Source: Arctopsyche grandis
Lineage: Eukaryota > Arthropoda > Insecta > Trichoptera > Hydropsychidae
DNA: 64,000 nucleotides
Direction of reading: 5' to 3'
Assembly: GCF_051622035.1 (NCBI RefSeq)
Contig: NC_135360.1
Span: 10,158,001-10,222,000, forward strand
Shown here: in pieces, positions 12,001 through 22,989 of the stretch
Layout of the letters: each line of letters starts with the position of its first letter
Position numbering within the stretch: the stretch's first letter is position 1
Notes under the pieces: generated by a model
Told to the model about the DNA's origin: nothing
Database searches by the model: none
What the model saw: the letters and a program-made list of their open reading frames with translations, nothing else
Position numbers and translations under genes: made by a program

Positions 12001-12610
12001 ATTGCTGTTTCAGTAATTTTGTTTGCGCGAGTCGGCCCCACCCACCAGGGGCGGCGCGCGCGCTTTAAGAAAATATAGAATATATCCCGGAAGAAAGAAA
12101 TCTAATTAAGAAAAAAATATTTGATGGCCGCCCCCAAACCTCTCGCTCCCCCGCCCCATTTCGCCTTCCGAGAACTCCTCGAGGAACACGTACATATTAT
12201 ATACACACACACACACACCTACGATCACATATGTGTATATAAGGGCGAGTATGAGTTATGCGCGCGTGTGTTCGCGCACAAACCAGTGCCGGTTCGTGAG
12301 GGGGAGGTGGGAGTACCGCTCCGATACGCGCGCAACTTCGCGTCATCACTTTCAATTTTTACTTCGCATCCTGGACGAAATTCAATTTTACGACGAAATA
12401 TGCCTTTAATGTACTCGTTCCGCTTTTTTTGCGCGTTTCCATTTTATTTTATTTTTTATATATGTATACATACACATATATATATATATTTTTTGTTCGC
12501 AATTCGAATGTACCGCCTTGTACTAACGACGCTTGATATAAATTGCGCGCATTTTCCGGCTCACCCCCGTCGTCTTCGAGCCGTTGTCAAAGGAAAATTG
12601 AAAGTTTAAA
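12000..12610. promoter_or_regulatory. GC-rich island, possible promoter or first exon
   Basis: CG-dense segments (gtcggccccacccaccaggg at about 12031, ggcggcgcgcgcgc, gcgcgcgtgtgttcgcgcac, tccgatacgcgcgcaacttc, cccccgtcgtcttcgagccg) stand out from the A+T-rich flanks. An open frame runs over 12124-12606 but is broken by microsatellite-coded residues and shows no domain; its first 22 codons end at a possible donor (cac/gtacat). I see no protein I can support. Confidence 0.3.
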
Positions 12611-13955
12611 ATGCGCGAGGCGCCGGAGAATCGAATTGATGTCATAATAAGAAAAGCTCTAATGAATATCGTAAAGATCATCAATAACTCGCTCGAATTT
12701 CAATCGCCGAAAGTGACACGGCCTAAAATAAGAAGACGGCAGGTACGTGACAATTATAAATACCTCACTACAATAAATATTAAATATCCACATACATATT
12801 GTACATACGTATGTATATATTTAGAATAAGACTGAAATATTCATCTAAATTACAACACGATTTGTCCGTAGTTTATTTTAGCAATATATGGGATTTAGTA
12901 GATACACATGTACACATACATATATACGTACGATATTCATTAATAATATATTAGTGAAATAAAAAGGAATATGAGAAAGTATAAAACTTATAATAAGTTT
13001 ATATGAGACGAGAATAAATGATAGTGAAAGAAGTAGCTTTATCACTGTTTTATTGAGTTGCAAAGGGGTAGTAGAAAAAGGCGTATGGATAGCTAGTTAA
13101 CAAAATTCGGATTATTTTTTATGAATTACATATATCCTCTAGCTTCAATGGTATATAAACCCCATATCATCATCATCATCATCTACAGCCAATTACCATT
13201 CACTGCTGCCAACAAACTCCTCTCCTCTCCAACAAACACACTTCCACTCGTTTCTGTTTTACGCAACTCTCATCCATTTCACCCCACATATTTTCCTAAT
13301 TTCATCTAACCATCATCCCTGCGGTCTTCCTTTTACGCTTTTGCATTCTTTCGGGTACTATTCTAGCACTTATTTTGTCTACCTTCTATCCATTCTTCTA
13401 GCCACGTGGCCTGCCCCTTTGCCATTTCAATCTTTTCGCTCTATTCACTATATCCACTACCCTTGTCATACTTTTCACCCACGTATTCCACTTCTTGTCT
13501 TTCCTAGTTATACCAAGCATATAACATTCCATACTTATTTAAGTGCCTTGGATAACCCCCTTATGTCGGTAAGATATCAAAGCGATCTGAAAAGTGCAAG
13601 TGATACAAATCAGATCACAATTTTTTGACAGGCAGGAACGTCACCGAGCTAACAGAGTGAATCTAATAAAATACTCGTAAGAAATGGGAGTATTTGGATG
13701 ACGCATTTGTTTGTGATTTGTAATTTGTAACGCATTTGTTTGTAAAAATTGATGTATGTATGTACAACAATACTAATAAAATTTGGTCAAACGTTGACCA
13801 AATACTACTCTTAAAATTCCAACTTGGAGGCTTAAATTTCTGCATCGACTTTAACGCAGCAACTTCCAAGTAACCAAATTTACGTACTCGGTCAACAGGA
13901 TATTACGTAAAGAGGTTGGTGCAATTCCTATCGTACGTACAATTATATATTAAGA
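12611..13955. other. Stretch without a supported gene
   Basis: The part 13150-13560 is markedly pyrimidine-rich on the + strand (many ctcctctcc, ccttttacg, ccatcc type words). This keeps short frames open without coding signs. A (CAT) run lies at 13168-13182. Nothing recognised. Confidence 0.4.
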
Positions 13956-13958
13956 AAA

Positions 13959-14041
13959 GTGGCGTGCCGTGAAAATCTCCCTGGTTTTTGGCGCACAGCC
14001 TTACTTACGTGTGCGCGAGCAGGATACAAAGGAATAAAGGT
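13959..14041. mobile_element. Half copy of the 2727-2849 MITE
   Basis: Matches the left half: gtgccgtgaaaatctccctg, ggcgcacagcctta, acgtgtgcgcgagcaggata. The right terminal repeat is missing, so this is a truncated copy. Confidence 0.6.
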
Positions 14042-14905
14042 TCCCAACCAAAGATAGGAACTCGATATGACGACACCTACGCACATATATTACGTACATA
14101 TATAAAATAAACAATTCAACGAAAAGACAAAAGACAACATTACAAATTTAACAAAAAAACGATCAAAAAATGAATGCCGCACTCTGTTTTAACAACTTTT
14201 GCAAAGAAAAACTAACCAAGTTTTTACTCTATTTAAAGGCCTCCTCAAGAAGATATTCACCTATGCCCTCGAGGGATTCCGTAAATAGACCATTAAAATT
14301 CTTCGCCTTACAATAAGCATTATCGATTCTGAAACTTTCAAAAAGCTCCCAAATGAATTTTCATCCGGGGAAAAATCCTATTCACAAGTTAAATTCGCCC
14401 ATATCGAACATTCCACACACACACACAATCGATAAAATAGCGTATAAATAAAAGTTCTAATAATCGAAACAATTACATCTGATTGTGAGCACTATAAGCT
14501 CTTCAACATAATTAACTTGGAAGCACAAGAGCACAATCTCCGCATATATATTTATTATTCTCGTCTAATAAAATCTAACTCGAGAGCACAATGAATTAAT
14601 ACGTGTTCATATATTATACATTAATCTAACAATATTAATATCAAACCAATCATCATAATATTACATTATAATACAACACACACACACACATACGATATAC
14701 GAGTCAGTTTGAAGATTATTTATTTATACATATTTGATCGCAACTATGTAAATATACACGACACGTATAATGATGTATTTACGCTGGATATATGTAACTT
14801 ACACGAGTCATTATGTCGGTGTTGGTGGACAAACGGAAGTTGATCGACATCTGATCAGTCAACAAAGCTGTCAAAAGCTCTGTTTGACATGATCGCAGAA
14901 GGCCA

Positions 14906-14907
<2 letters not shown>

Positions 14908-14951
<44 letters not shown>
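14908..14951. repeat. (CA)n microsatellite
   Basis: A nearly pure dinucleotide CA run of about 44 bases. It produces the poly-(CV) stretch in a spurious reverse-strand frame. Confidence 0.95.
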
Positions 14952-14956
<5 letters not shown>

Positions 14957-15025
14957 ACCATATTATTATGGAGCACCTGCTCAATACCCGTATATAACAC
15001 AAGAGGCACCTACACACATACGTTA

Positions 15026-15090
15026 AATCAGCTCAATTGGCAGAAAGTTCTGGCTACCGACTGAAAGGTAAACTGTTCAAATCCAGAACC
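15026..15090 (+). mobile_element. Degenerate tRNA-like head
   Basis: tcagctcaattggcag is a strong A-box-like string and ctgttcaaatccag (15073-15086) is B-box-like, with about 30 bases between them. The T-arm stem and acceptor stem do not pair, so it is not a tRNA gene. It may be the decayed head of a SINE of unknown family. Confidence 0.35.
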
Positions 15091-15301
15091 TAAGATGTTA
15101 TTTTTTGCGAATTCATTCATCAAATTTGTATTGAAATTTAATCATATTTCAGTCTCATACATTAAATATACTATGTATATCATTTCTAACTAATTTCTAC
15201 ACTAACTAGCCAAATTATTTGGAATTAGGACTAAATTTCTAATTTTAATTTAATAACAATTAAAAATTTAATCAATTTCCCAATGACTAATTTATCTTCC
15301 A

Positions 15302-15865
15302 TGGGTAGACCTCGATTGAAAAGAATTCATTCCGAATATTTCTGCAGTGCTGCTGGTCAGACTTGGATATTTTTGACTCCAAGTAGATCGTTTCCTATCA
15401 GAGTATGCCAATTTATCTGATATCATTGTTGAAACGGTTCCTCCATCAAATTGGCAAATACATACCTTCCTACCTACTATTTGAATATGATTTCAAATTT
15501 ATTATCTACAAGTTGTTTTACCCGGCTTCGCTCAGTATTTGTAATATTAACAGCGTAAACATGGCGAATCTAATAGTAATTATTCATTTGTTTTTATATT
15601 AAATTAATTTGAATCGAAAAAAATATAATACATATATTCAACTAATTGAATTGTCGTCATAAAAACTTTGTTTTGTTTACGAACTTCCCTACCAAAGATA
15701 CAAACTTACAAAGTCTCTTTCGAAATTATATATTAGATAAATTTATATATGTATGTATGTACAAGTTTAATACTATGAGTGTCGCTAGGGGCAATCCGTA
15801 ATCACATCATGGGAAAAATATTAAATTGGGTCCATCAGCTTTGCTGCCTTTCTCAAAATACAATA
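15302..15865 (+). mobile_element. 5'-truncated SINE family A split by a nested insertion
   Basis: It starts at tagacctcgattgaaaagaa and lacks the tRNA-like head. The central domain is complete (gtgctgctggtcagacttgg to gaaacggttcctccatcaaa). The tail resumes at 15738 (taaatttatatatg, gagtgtcgctaggggcaatc, gggtccatcagctttgctgc). Joining 15508 to 15738 restores the family sequence exactly as atcta-taaattta, with nothing lost or duplicated. Confidence 0.75.
15509..15737 (-). mobile_element. Small Helitron-like element nested in a SINE
   Basis: Read on the minus strand it begins TCTAATATATAATTTCG, contains gagactttg, and ends with gagcgaagccgggtaaaac then aacttg. It sits between A (15508) and T (15738) without a target duplication, which is the Helitron insertion mode. 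The 5' TC is present. The 3' end is CTTG instead of canonical CTRR, and the GC-rich part near the 3' end could form the expected hairpin. Relatives lie at about 18152-18424, 25267-25365 and 51558-51720. Confidence 0.6.
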
Positions 15866-15874
15866 ATAATAAAT

Positions 15875-16180
15875 TGTTATATTGTGGCGTAGACGTGAAG
15901 TGGTGTTTTCAAGATCAAAGTGAAAAACGCACAGTAGTGGTAGATGTAGTTTATTGTTCTTGACCCGTTGGCCTGCCAGCTCCGAATAAAGCACGGACCA
16001 GTACCACCTAATATTTATACCCATCGGGTACTCTCCATACAGAGATGTCATTGGTCGATGGATCGCGAGTCCTTATTGGTTGAATACGTTGAGGCCTTTT
16101 TAGCGCGAACGCGAGATTAGGTGATCAGCGCTAGTAAACCAGTGATCTACGACCACCAATCGCTTAATTTCTACGTTACA
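15875..16180 (-). mobile_element. Putative solo LTR (306 bases)
   Basis: On the minus strand it starts TGTAACG and ends TATAACA, giving TG...CA ends. It contains CCAAT-like strings (aaccaataagg, cgaccaatgac), a TATA box (gggtataaatatt) and a poly(A) signal further on (caataaactac), in the order expected of an LTR promoter-terminator unit. The immediate flanks do not give a clear 4-6 base target duplication, and no internal retrotransposon sequence is present. Confidence 0.45.
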
Positions 16181-17350
16181 GATTTTAAGTAATAAGAGAA
16201 CCGCACTGATTTTACATTCTTCCCAAACACTCTAAAAATGTATTGTAGTAGCTTGATGCTTACAGGATTTTTAGAGATTCTTGTGAATTGATCATCTTTT
16301 AGGCCAGACATTTTTTTTAATTCGTTCGCTCGCTCTGCCGGTTTATTTCACACACCTCCACGATATGTGAAACGCGCTATTATTTCAAGTATGAGATACT
16401 CAAATACTCAAAGCAAATATATTCACTCAAAATGGCAATAAATTAAAGTTCATTCCTCTAGAAGGCGTTAACGGAATTCGTGCACTGTCATACACAATTA
16501 TTAGAAACAGTGATTTGGGTACGATTATAGTGGACGTGTCATACGAAATCATATAAATTGTTTTCATCAGATGAATTCGAAATGCTCTCATGATAACATA
16601 CATATATGCACTGCTTTGATATTTCACGCATTTTCATTGACAATATATGTATGTAAGTACATATGTACTTATACTAAATAACTGATTTTTGATATTGTCT
16701 ATGGCAGATACAACTAAATATAGTATACTTATGGGACGAATGCATTAGCTTGGCTAGTCTAATTATATTTAACTATATTTAAGCGAAATGTATTTACAGT
16801 AAATAGACTAATTGCTTAAAATTGAGTATACACTGCATACATATTGGTAAGTAATTTAAGCTTCAAATATCACCATTGCTTTCTCTTCAAAATATATAAA
16901 TAAATAATCTCAATACTACGTACAAATTACCACATTCAAAATAACAAAGCATCATCTATTAATACTTCGTATACAGATAAAGTTAAAAGGTCAAATTGTC
17001 ACCAACTTAATACCGTATCATTTGAAAATCACTGAACACGATCAATATTCAATGAATACATAAACAATTGACCGAATTGATTTACTCTATTCCGGCCTGC
17101 TAGTTCCCAATCTCAAGCACTGATCGAAAGGTATAGTCCGACCTTTATACATTGTCAGACGGCAATAGCAGTATAAAACCCCTTGCTGACCTCACTTACT
17201 CAACTCACATGTCAAATTAGTCTGTACGAAAAATTTCACATTTCTGTATATTATAAATCGTGTACATACATATGTATATTATATGATAAATGTGTGTCGA
17301 CTTTATATCGTGTAGTAGCACCGAATTTGTAGTAACGCGTATTTTTGGGT
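16181..17350. other. A+T-rich stretch without a supported gene
   Basis: Only short ORFs. No repeat of note apart from tacatatgtac-type palindromes near 16643-16672 and 17265-17280. Confidence 0.4.
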
Positions 17351-17957
17351 TTTAACCAGGGCTGTGGAGCCTTTAACAAAAACCCGACTCAGACTTTAAC
17401 TCTGACATTTTCACACAATTCGAAATTAAAATAATATAAAATTTAATTATTTCCTTCTTTTTCCCATTAGATTACTAATCGAATATATCTAGAGTACTTG
17501 ATTACAGAGACTTACATTATTAATTCTTAATGAATGTTTTTTTGTATTATTTATGAATAGCTAAACGAATTTAATAAAATGTACGCATTTATCTAGTTCC
17601 GTTTATATTATCCAGCACTGCATGTCAACAGCTCGGCACAGCACGGAAAAGAATACTTTTATAATAAAAACGAACCTTGTGGTGTACGGATTTGTTAAAT
17701 ATCAGGCCTCTCCTCAATTCCAACAAAGCTTGAAAAAAAGGCCAAATATAGTAACACCGTGTCTCATATATGTACATATACATTGTGTATTATTGAGTCA
17801 CACGTATATAAATTATATTTATTTATTTACTAGATACATATGAATATGTACATATGTATGTTTATATGAAAATATGTATATACATTTTTTTGTTTCTTTT
17901 ATATTGTACATAGATATACATAAAAGATGTCTTTTATTATTTATTATAAAATATTAT

Positions 17958-18105
17958 CTCTCGCAAATTCGAGTTTATAAGCATCTCGAATTTGCTGTTA
18001 TAATAAAATGTTACCCAGTCGTTCTTTATGATATTGTATAATTGTTTTTAATTGGCCAGGAAAGCGCATTGGGGTTCATTTGTTAGGCTTTCCTGGCAAA
18101 TATAT
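17958..18105 (+). mobile_element. SINE family B tail fragment with intact 3' hairpin
   Basis: ctctcgcaaattcgag, gcatctcgaatttgctg, then gccaggaaagcgcattgggg...gctttcctggc. The 11-base arms 18055-18065 and 18087-18097 pair perfectly. No head is present, so the copy is 5' truncated. It lies inside the hAT-like element. Confidence 0.65.
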
Positions 18106-18151
18106 ATGTATATGAATAAAATAAATAATTATAGTCAGTATTCATATACAT

Positions 18152-18424
18152 ATGTAGAACACCGGCTTCGCTCGGTTCCACTTTTGACGATCTCCTTCGT
18201 TTTCGCACGAATACAATAAAGTAACTTGAAATGGAAACGCAGTCTAGTAGTGAGAATACTTTCATTTGTTTTTATATTAAATTTATTTGAGTCGAAAGAA
18301 TATATATTTAACGACCGACCAATCACAAACGTCTTTGACCAATCCAGCCAATCAGAAACGACTTTGACGACAGCCAATCAGAAACGAATTACAGACGCCG
18401 TTTCGGTTTTATATATAGTACATT
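18152..18424 (-). mobile_element. Helitron-like repeat related to the 15509 element
   Basis: It contains accggcttcgctcggt, tcatttgtttttatattaaa and tttgagtcgaaagaatatat, shared with 15509-15737. It also carries three imperfect direct repeats of about 30 bases around ccaatcagaaacgactttga (18318-18395). The exact ends are uncertain. Confidence 0.5.
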
Positions 18425-18539
18425 ATTAGGCAAAAAATAATAAATGCGATTTGAACGCGAAGCCACTCGAATTATTACCGACTCTGACTCAAACCAAAAA
18501 GCAACTCCGACTCCACAGCCCTGGTTTTAACCTCCGAAC

Positions 18540-19660
18540 CCTTTGTAAAAAGGTCAAACGTACCCTCGAGGGTACGCGTAAAATTCGCATCGAATACATA
18601 TGTACATATATATGTGTAGACATAATCATTCTTTCGACATAGTTTTTATAAATAATTATAAAAAAATTATATAATATACCGATAACTATGTACGTATATA
18701 CACACAACTTCAATTGCCATCACTTTAAACGTAAACAAACTATCAGATTCGTACAGCGGAGTGTTTGTTTGTCGGGTAAAAAAAAATCGTAGCGAATCCT
18801 CGGGGGGGATAAGGGTTTTTTCTTCTCTTTTTTATTATAATATAAAAAGACATCTAATGCGACCCCGTGTCGTCCGGGGTGAATGATACACACAGACACC
18901 TCGTAACTACAGATTTAAATTGAATGACCCGTTAAAGTTAAGCGGCGCTCGCTCTCTCGCGAGCCTTTATATTACATGTCGCACAAAAAAAAAACACCGT
19001 TTATCTGCGAGCAGAGATCGAGCCCATTCTTAACGTTGTCGATCTATTTATACGATGATCTATTGAACCTATATACATATGTACACGGGGTAGGTTTATT
19101 TTGTGTGTGTACAATATAATATGATTCAAATCGGCGATAAGATAGTCGCACTCAAGCGGAAAGGAATAACAGGCTAGTAAACAAACGTAAGTGCGTGCGT
19201 AGCGCTTTCGCAAACGGATTAATATTCTTACGCATATTAAATTAAACAAATAACACAATTTAGATTAATTTCGCATCGAATATGTAACGCGTTCATTCCG
19301 ATGTTATTATGGAACTGTAATTACGTTGCCTCGCCGCATTCGATTACACGGTAGTAATCGAGCCGTTCAAAATGCAAATAAACCATCGAAAATCCATCAA
19401 CTGACATACATTTCTAAATAAAAATTAAAAACAGGACACCTATAAGGGGAGGAACTGTTTCCCAAAATACACAGACACGCAAACAGCCATATGAATGTAT
19501 TATTATTATATACAATTTCTAAAAGGCATAAAAAAGTTATCAGCGAACGATATATGTATGTACGTATCAGACAAAAACCTCGAGCTTGAAATTTCTCCCG
19601 TATACAAAATTCTAGAATCTAGATTTTTACTTTATCTATAGGTAGATTCTAGTAAAAATG
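18540..19660. other. Stretch without a supported gene
   Basis: It contains an 18-base perfect palindrome (cgtaccctcgagggtacg, 18559-18576), A+T-rich DNA, and a moderately CG-rich patch (about 18770-18970: cgaccccgtgtcgtccgggg, gcggcgctcgctctctcgcg). No conserved ORF. Confidence 0.4.
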
Positions 19661-19676
19661 AATGTTTGTTTGTTTA

Positions 19677-19931
19677 TCCAGCAGCATGGATAAGTGGTTA
19701 CCTTATAATGCTTTCGAAAACAGTGGTCACGGGTTCGAGTCCCACTGGTTGCTGCTGGCCAGACCTTGGTTTGTGACTCTAGGGCGATCGCTTCCTAACA
19801 GAGGATTTGTTAGCCGTGTAGATCGTATTGAAAAATATGATATCAATAGTTGGAAGTTTGTCGCCTTCAATACTGAATTTGCTCTATACATATTTAATGT
19901 TTGGTTGCTATGCTTAATATAGCGTATATAA
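19677..19931 (+). mobile_element. SINE family B, 5' part
   Basis: The head is ccagcagcatggataagtgg, ccttataatgctttcgaaa, and the B box gggttcgagtccc (19731-19743). The central domain follows (ctgctggccagaccttgg, gggcgatcgcttcctaacag) and then diverges. A hAT MITE abuts its 3' side at 19932. Confidence 0.7.
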
Positions 19932-20145
19932 CAGGCCTCGGCATACACGCAAACTTTTTGAACGAAGGGCCGCATTAGGAATTAAAAATGAACGTCGGGC
20001 CGCAAGTAAAATACTATTTATAGATATAAATTATTTACTGTCATGAAAAAGAACTTCAACATAAAAAAATAAGTGATCCTCCAATAACCAACAATTTGGC
20101 GGGCTGCACAAAAATTCGAATCGGGCCGCAGTTTGCCCAGGCCTG
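19932..20145. mobile_element. hAT-type MITE (214 bases)
   Basis: The ends caggcctcggcatac and tttgcccaggcctg are inverted repeats. Both flanks of the interior carry gggccgc motifs in inverted arrangement (gaagggccgcatt; atcgggccgcagt). The flanks gtatataa (19924-19931) and gtatagaa (20146-20153) form an 8-base target duplication with one mismatch. It has no coding capacity. CAGGCCTGGGCAAACTGCGG-type ends are known from widespread animal hAT families. Confidence 0.8.
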
Positions 20146-20255
20146 GTATAGAATATGAATATAACCTATAGAATAAAACTGCTTAACGTACATACATACA
20201 CACACACATAAATACATATAAAAGAAAAGTGAAAACGTATGTAAATATTTATGTA

Positions 20256-20700
20256 ACCAGCATCATACATAGATCAGTGGTTAAGCGTGTAATGCTTTTA
20301 ACAGTGTGGTCACGGGTTCAATCCCTGGCTGTGCAGCCGGCCAGACCTTGGATATGTGACTCCAAAGTCGATCGTTTCTTAACAGAATTTGTCAATTTAT
20401 ATGATTTTCATTGGAACGGTTCCAACAAATTGGCAACCTTTGCTCATTTCTCGCAATTTTTCAGTTTCCAGCATCTCGAATTTCGCTGATCGTATAAAAT
20501 GCTGTAAATTTGTCCATAAATGTTTCGGGAATTCGAGTTCTTTAGTATATAGAAATTTGGCAATTTATATACAAAAAATGTAAATTTATCAAATTAGTTA
20601 AAAGTTTATCCATAGATGTCTTTATAACACTTAATTAAAATTGTACGCCGATGTTTATAATTTGCGAGGAAGGCGCATTGGGGTTTACCTGTTATGGAAC
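20256..20700 (+). mobile_element. SINE family B, near full length
   Basis: The head is ccagcatcatacatagatca, the B box gggttcaatccc (20314-20325). The central domain has gccggccagaccttggatat and aaagtcgatcgtttcttaac. The tail has ctcatttctcgcaatttttc, gcatctcgaatttcgctg and gaggaaggcgcattggggtt. The right arm of the tail hairpin is lost. Confidence 0.75.
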
Positions 20701-21985
20701 CAATAGTAAAATTAAAAAAAGAAGTAACTATAACATAACGTATTCGGTTTTTGGGAGCACACGTACAAAATTTTCTGGGAAAAGTTTTTACCCGCCTGTG
20801 CAACGCCAGGCAATTTGGCATATATGTATACAATACAATAATGCTTGGTAATTAAAAAAATAGTATTGTACATATTTCCCAGACAAAAAACTGTTTTTAT
20901 TTTGGTTGCCAAAATCTTTAAACGTGAATTACTTCCCACTTCAATGAATGATTGCAATTAATGAATTTTCGTTGTACGTACATACATATGTATGTATTGC
21001 CAGCGATCAATATACACACATACAGTCTGGGAAAATAATCAAATTACATTCAATGGTTAAATTATATTATTATTTACATTTATTTTACAATTGAATAATT
21101 GTATTATGAAAAGTTGAATGTCACGATGTCAACAATATTAAAGCCACGCATTATTTTATTGTAAGGTGTATTAACTGTAAATTAAATAATTGAACCTCAA
21201 CACGTCGCAATTCTCTTTGATCTGTGACGAAGATTTATGTTTTAAATTTTGCACTATATAAATTTATTGTTATACATGCTCACTCTTGTTATGTTATTAT
21301 ATTATAATATGTATTTACTAGACAAGAGGCTGAAAACGCATCGCACGAAGTATTTACATAAACCGCTTGAAACCATACTTATGTATATAATATAGGAAAA
21401 TTGGTACAAATCTCTTGCATGATATAATCCGACAATTTAGTACAGTAAAACAACGCAACGAACAGATGACAAAATCACACAATTTTTTGTATGACATTAT
21501 ACAACACGCAAGAGAGGAAATTAGGCTGTAACTAATACGTAGCATTTTTAAGAGTGATTATGGTTCAAATGAGTCGATAGGACTTAATATTTAATCCTAA
21601 AATTATAAAAATTAATAACTAGTGTTGAGCCCGTTGATATTTCAAAGAGTGGTTTTTGACCCGATCAAAATATTATAAGTAAAAATTAACTACCTAACTA
21701 CATATAATAAACAATATAAAACACCAATAGAAAAATTATTTAATTAATTTAATTAATTTTCAATACATGGCGCTAAATGCTGTTTTCCTAGATAAAATAT
21801 TGGTAGCAAACAGTATATACATACATATGTACAGGTTTTTACTTGATTCATTATTATATTCGTACATTTTGTTGGTAGTGTTTTAACTGTAACGTACTAA
21901 AATACTACGGCGAGCGTTATCGCAGACACACAGAATAGCGCTATTATACATATATATTATGCTGGTAAAACTAAAAATTATATAT
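20701..21985. other. A+T-rich stretch without a supported gene
   Basis: Only short unconserved ORFs. No tandem or inverted repeat of note except tacatatgtatgt-type palindromes at 20977-20995 and 21815-21835. Confidence 0.4.
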
Positions 21986-21988
21986 TTA

Positions 21989-22311
21989 ACCAGGAGAATA
22001 GACTAGTGGTTAGCATATAATGCTTTGAACAAAGTGATCACGGGTTCAAACCCCACTGGTTTCTGCCGGCCAGACCTTGGGTTTGCGACTCCAGCTCGAT
22101 CGTTTCCTATCAGAGTTTGCCAATGTATCCGATTTTCATTGAAACGGTTCCTAAAAATTGGCAACCTCACCCATTTTCTCGCAAAATCTCGAGTTCTCAG
22201 CAATCTCAAATTTCTCTGAATTGCATAAAATGCTGCAAATTTACAAACATGACCATAGACGTATCCGCCGCGCATTGGGGTTACCTGTTAGGCCATCCTG
22301 GTATAAATTAA
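21989..22311 (+). mobile_element. SINE family B, full length
   Basis: The head is ccaggagaatagactagtgg, tagcatataatgctttg, and the B box gggttcaaacccc (22042-22054). The central domain is gccggccagaccttgggttt, ctcgatcgtttcctatcaga and gaaacggttcctaaaaattg. The tail is tctcgcaaaatctcgagttc, gcattggggttacctgttag and gccatcctggtat. Length is about 323 bases. This is the best family B copy. Confidence 0.8.
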
Positions 22312-22685
22312 AAGATAAAAAATAAAATATCAAAATGAAAACGAGGCATCAATAGAAGAATCCTGGGTGAAAAAACTCAAATTAACCAAAATTATTCAAT
22401 TTCCAGCGGCACACTTTAATATATATGTAGGTCAAGTCACCCATTTTCTCGCAAAATCTCGAGTTTTCAGCAATATCGAATTTCTCTGAATTGCATAAAA
22501 TGCTACAAATTTACAAACATGACGCATTGGGGTTACCTGTTAGGCCAACCTAGTATAAATTAAAAGATAAAAAATAAAATATCAAAATGAAAACGAGGCA
22601 TCAACAGAAGAAGCCTGGGTGAAAAAACTCAAACTAACCAAAATTATTCAATTTCCAGCGGCACACTTTAATATATAGGTCAAGT
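22167..22685 (+). repeat. Tandem duplication including a SINE 3' half
   Basis: Unit 1 (22167-22436, 270 bases) is repeated directly as unit 2 (22437-22685). Both hold the SINE family B tail plus the same downstream unique sequence (aaatgaaaacgaggcatcaa, tttccagcggcacactttaa, taggtcaagt). Unit 2 has an 18-base deletion before gcattgggg and a few substitutions. Confidence 0.9.
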
Positions 22686-22740
22686 TTTCGAAAATTTCGA
22701 AACACAACCAAGGCAAATATAATACGACGACGACATAAAC

Positions 22741-22788
22741 ACACACACACACACACACGCACAGCATCTGACACTTAACGTTTAATTT

Positions 22789-22826
<38 letters not shown>
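22741..22826. repeat. Two (CA)n microsatellites
   Basis: CA runs at about 22741-22758 and 22791-22826, separated by about 32 bases of non-repeat DNA. Confidence 0.9.
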
Positions 22827-22829
<3 letters not shown>

Positions 22830-22989
22830 ATAAAGTAAGGGTGCGTTCAGATCGAGGCGTTTGTTCGTCACCGCCTTACAATTTAATCGATACTACATCG
22901 GCCCCGCATATTGTTTGCAACGAAACAACGCTCAATGGTACGGGAATATTAAATAAATACAATATGTATACATATATACACATATGTAC

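Larger units (their letters stand above)
17357..18523. mobile_element. Non-autonomous hAT-like element with perfect 8-base target duplication
   Basis: The left end cagggctgtggag and the right end ctccacagccctg are inverted repeats. Inner positions also match imperfectly (gagtcggagt-type words at the right; cgactcagactt at the left). GTTTTAAC occurs directly outside both ends (17349-17356 and 18524-18531), the 8-base duplication typical of hAT. No transposase frame is visible. The 1167-base interior carries a family B SINE tail (17958-18105) and a Helitron-like piece (about 18152-18424), so it has collected insertions. Confidence 0.85.

Noticed and set aside
12121..12609. 162-codon + strand frame
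   Set aside because: Includes translated CA and TA microsatellites and no conserved segment. The first 22 codons could be a real first exon, but nothing supports it.
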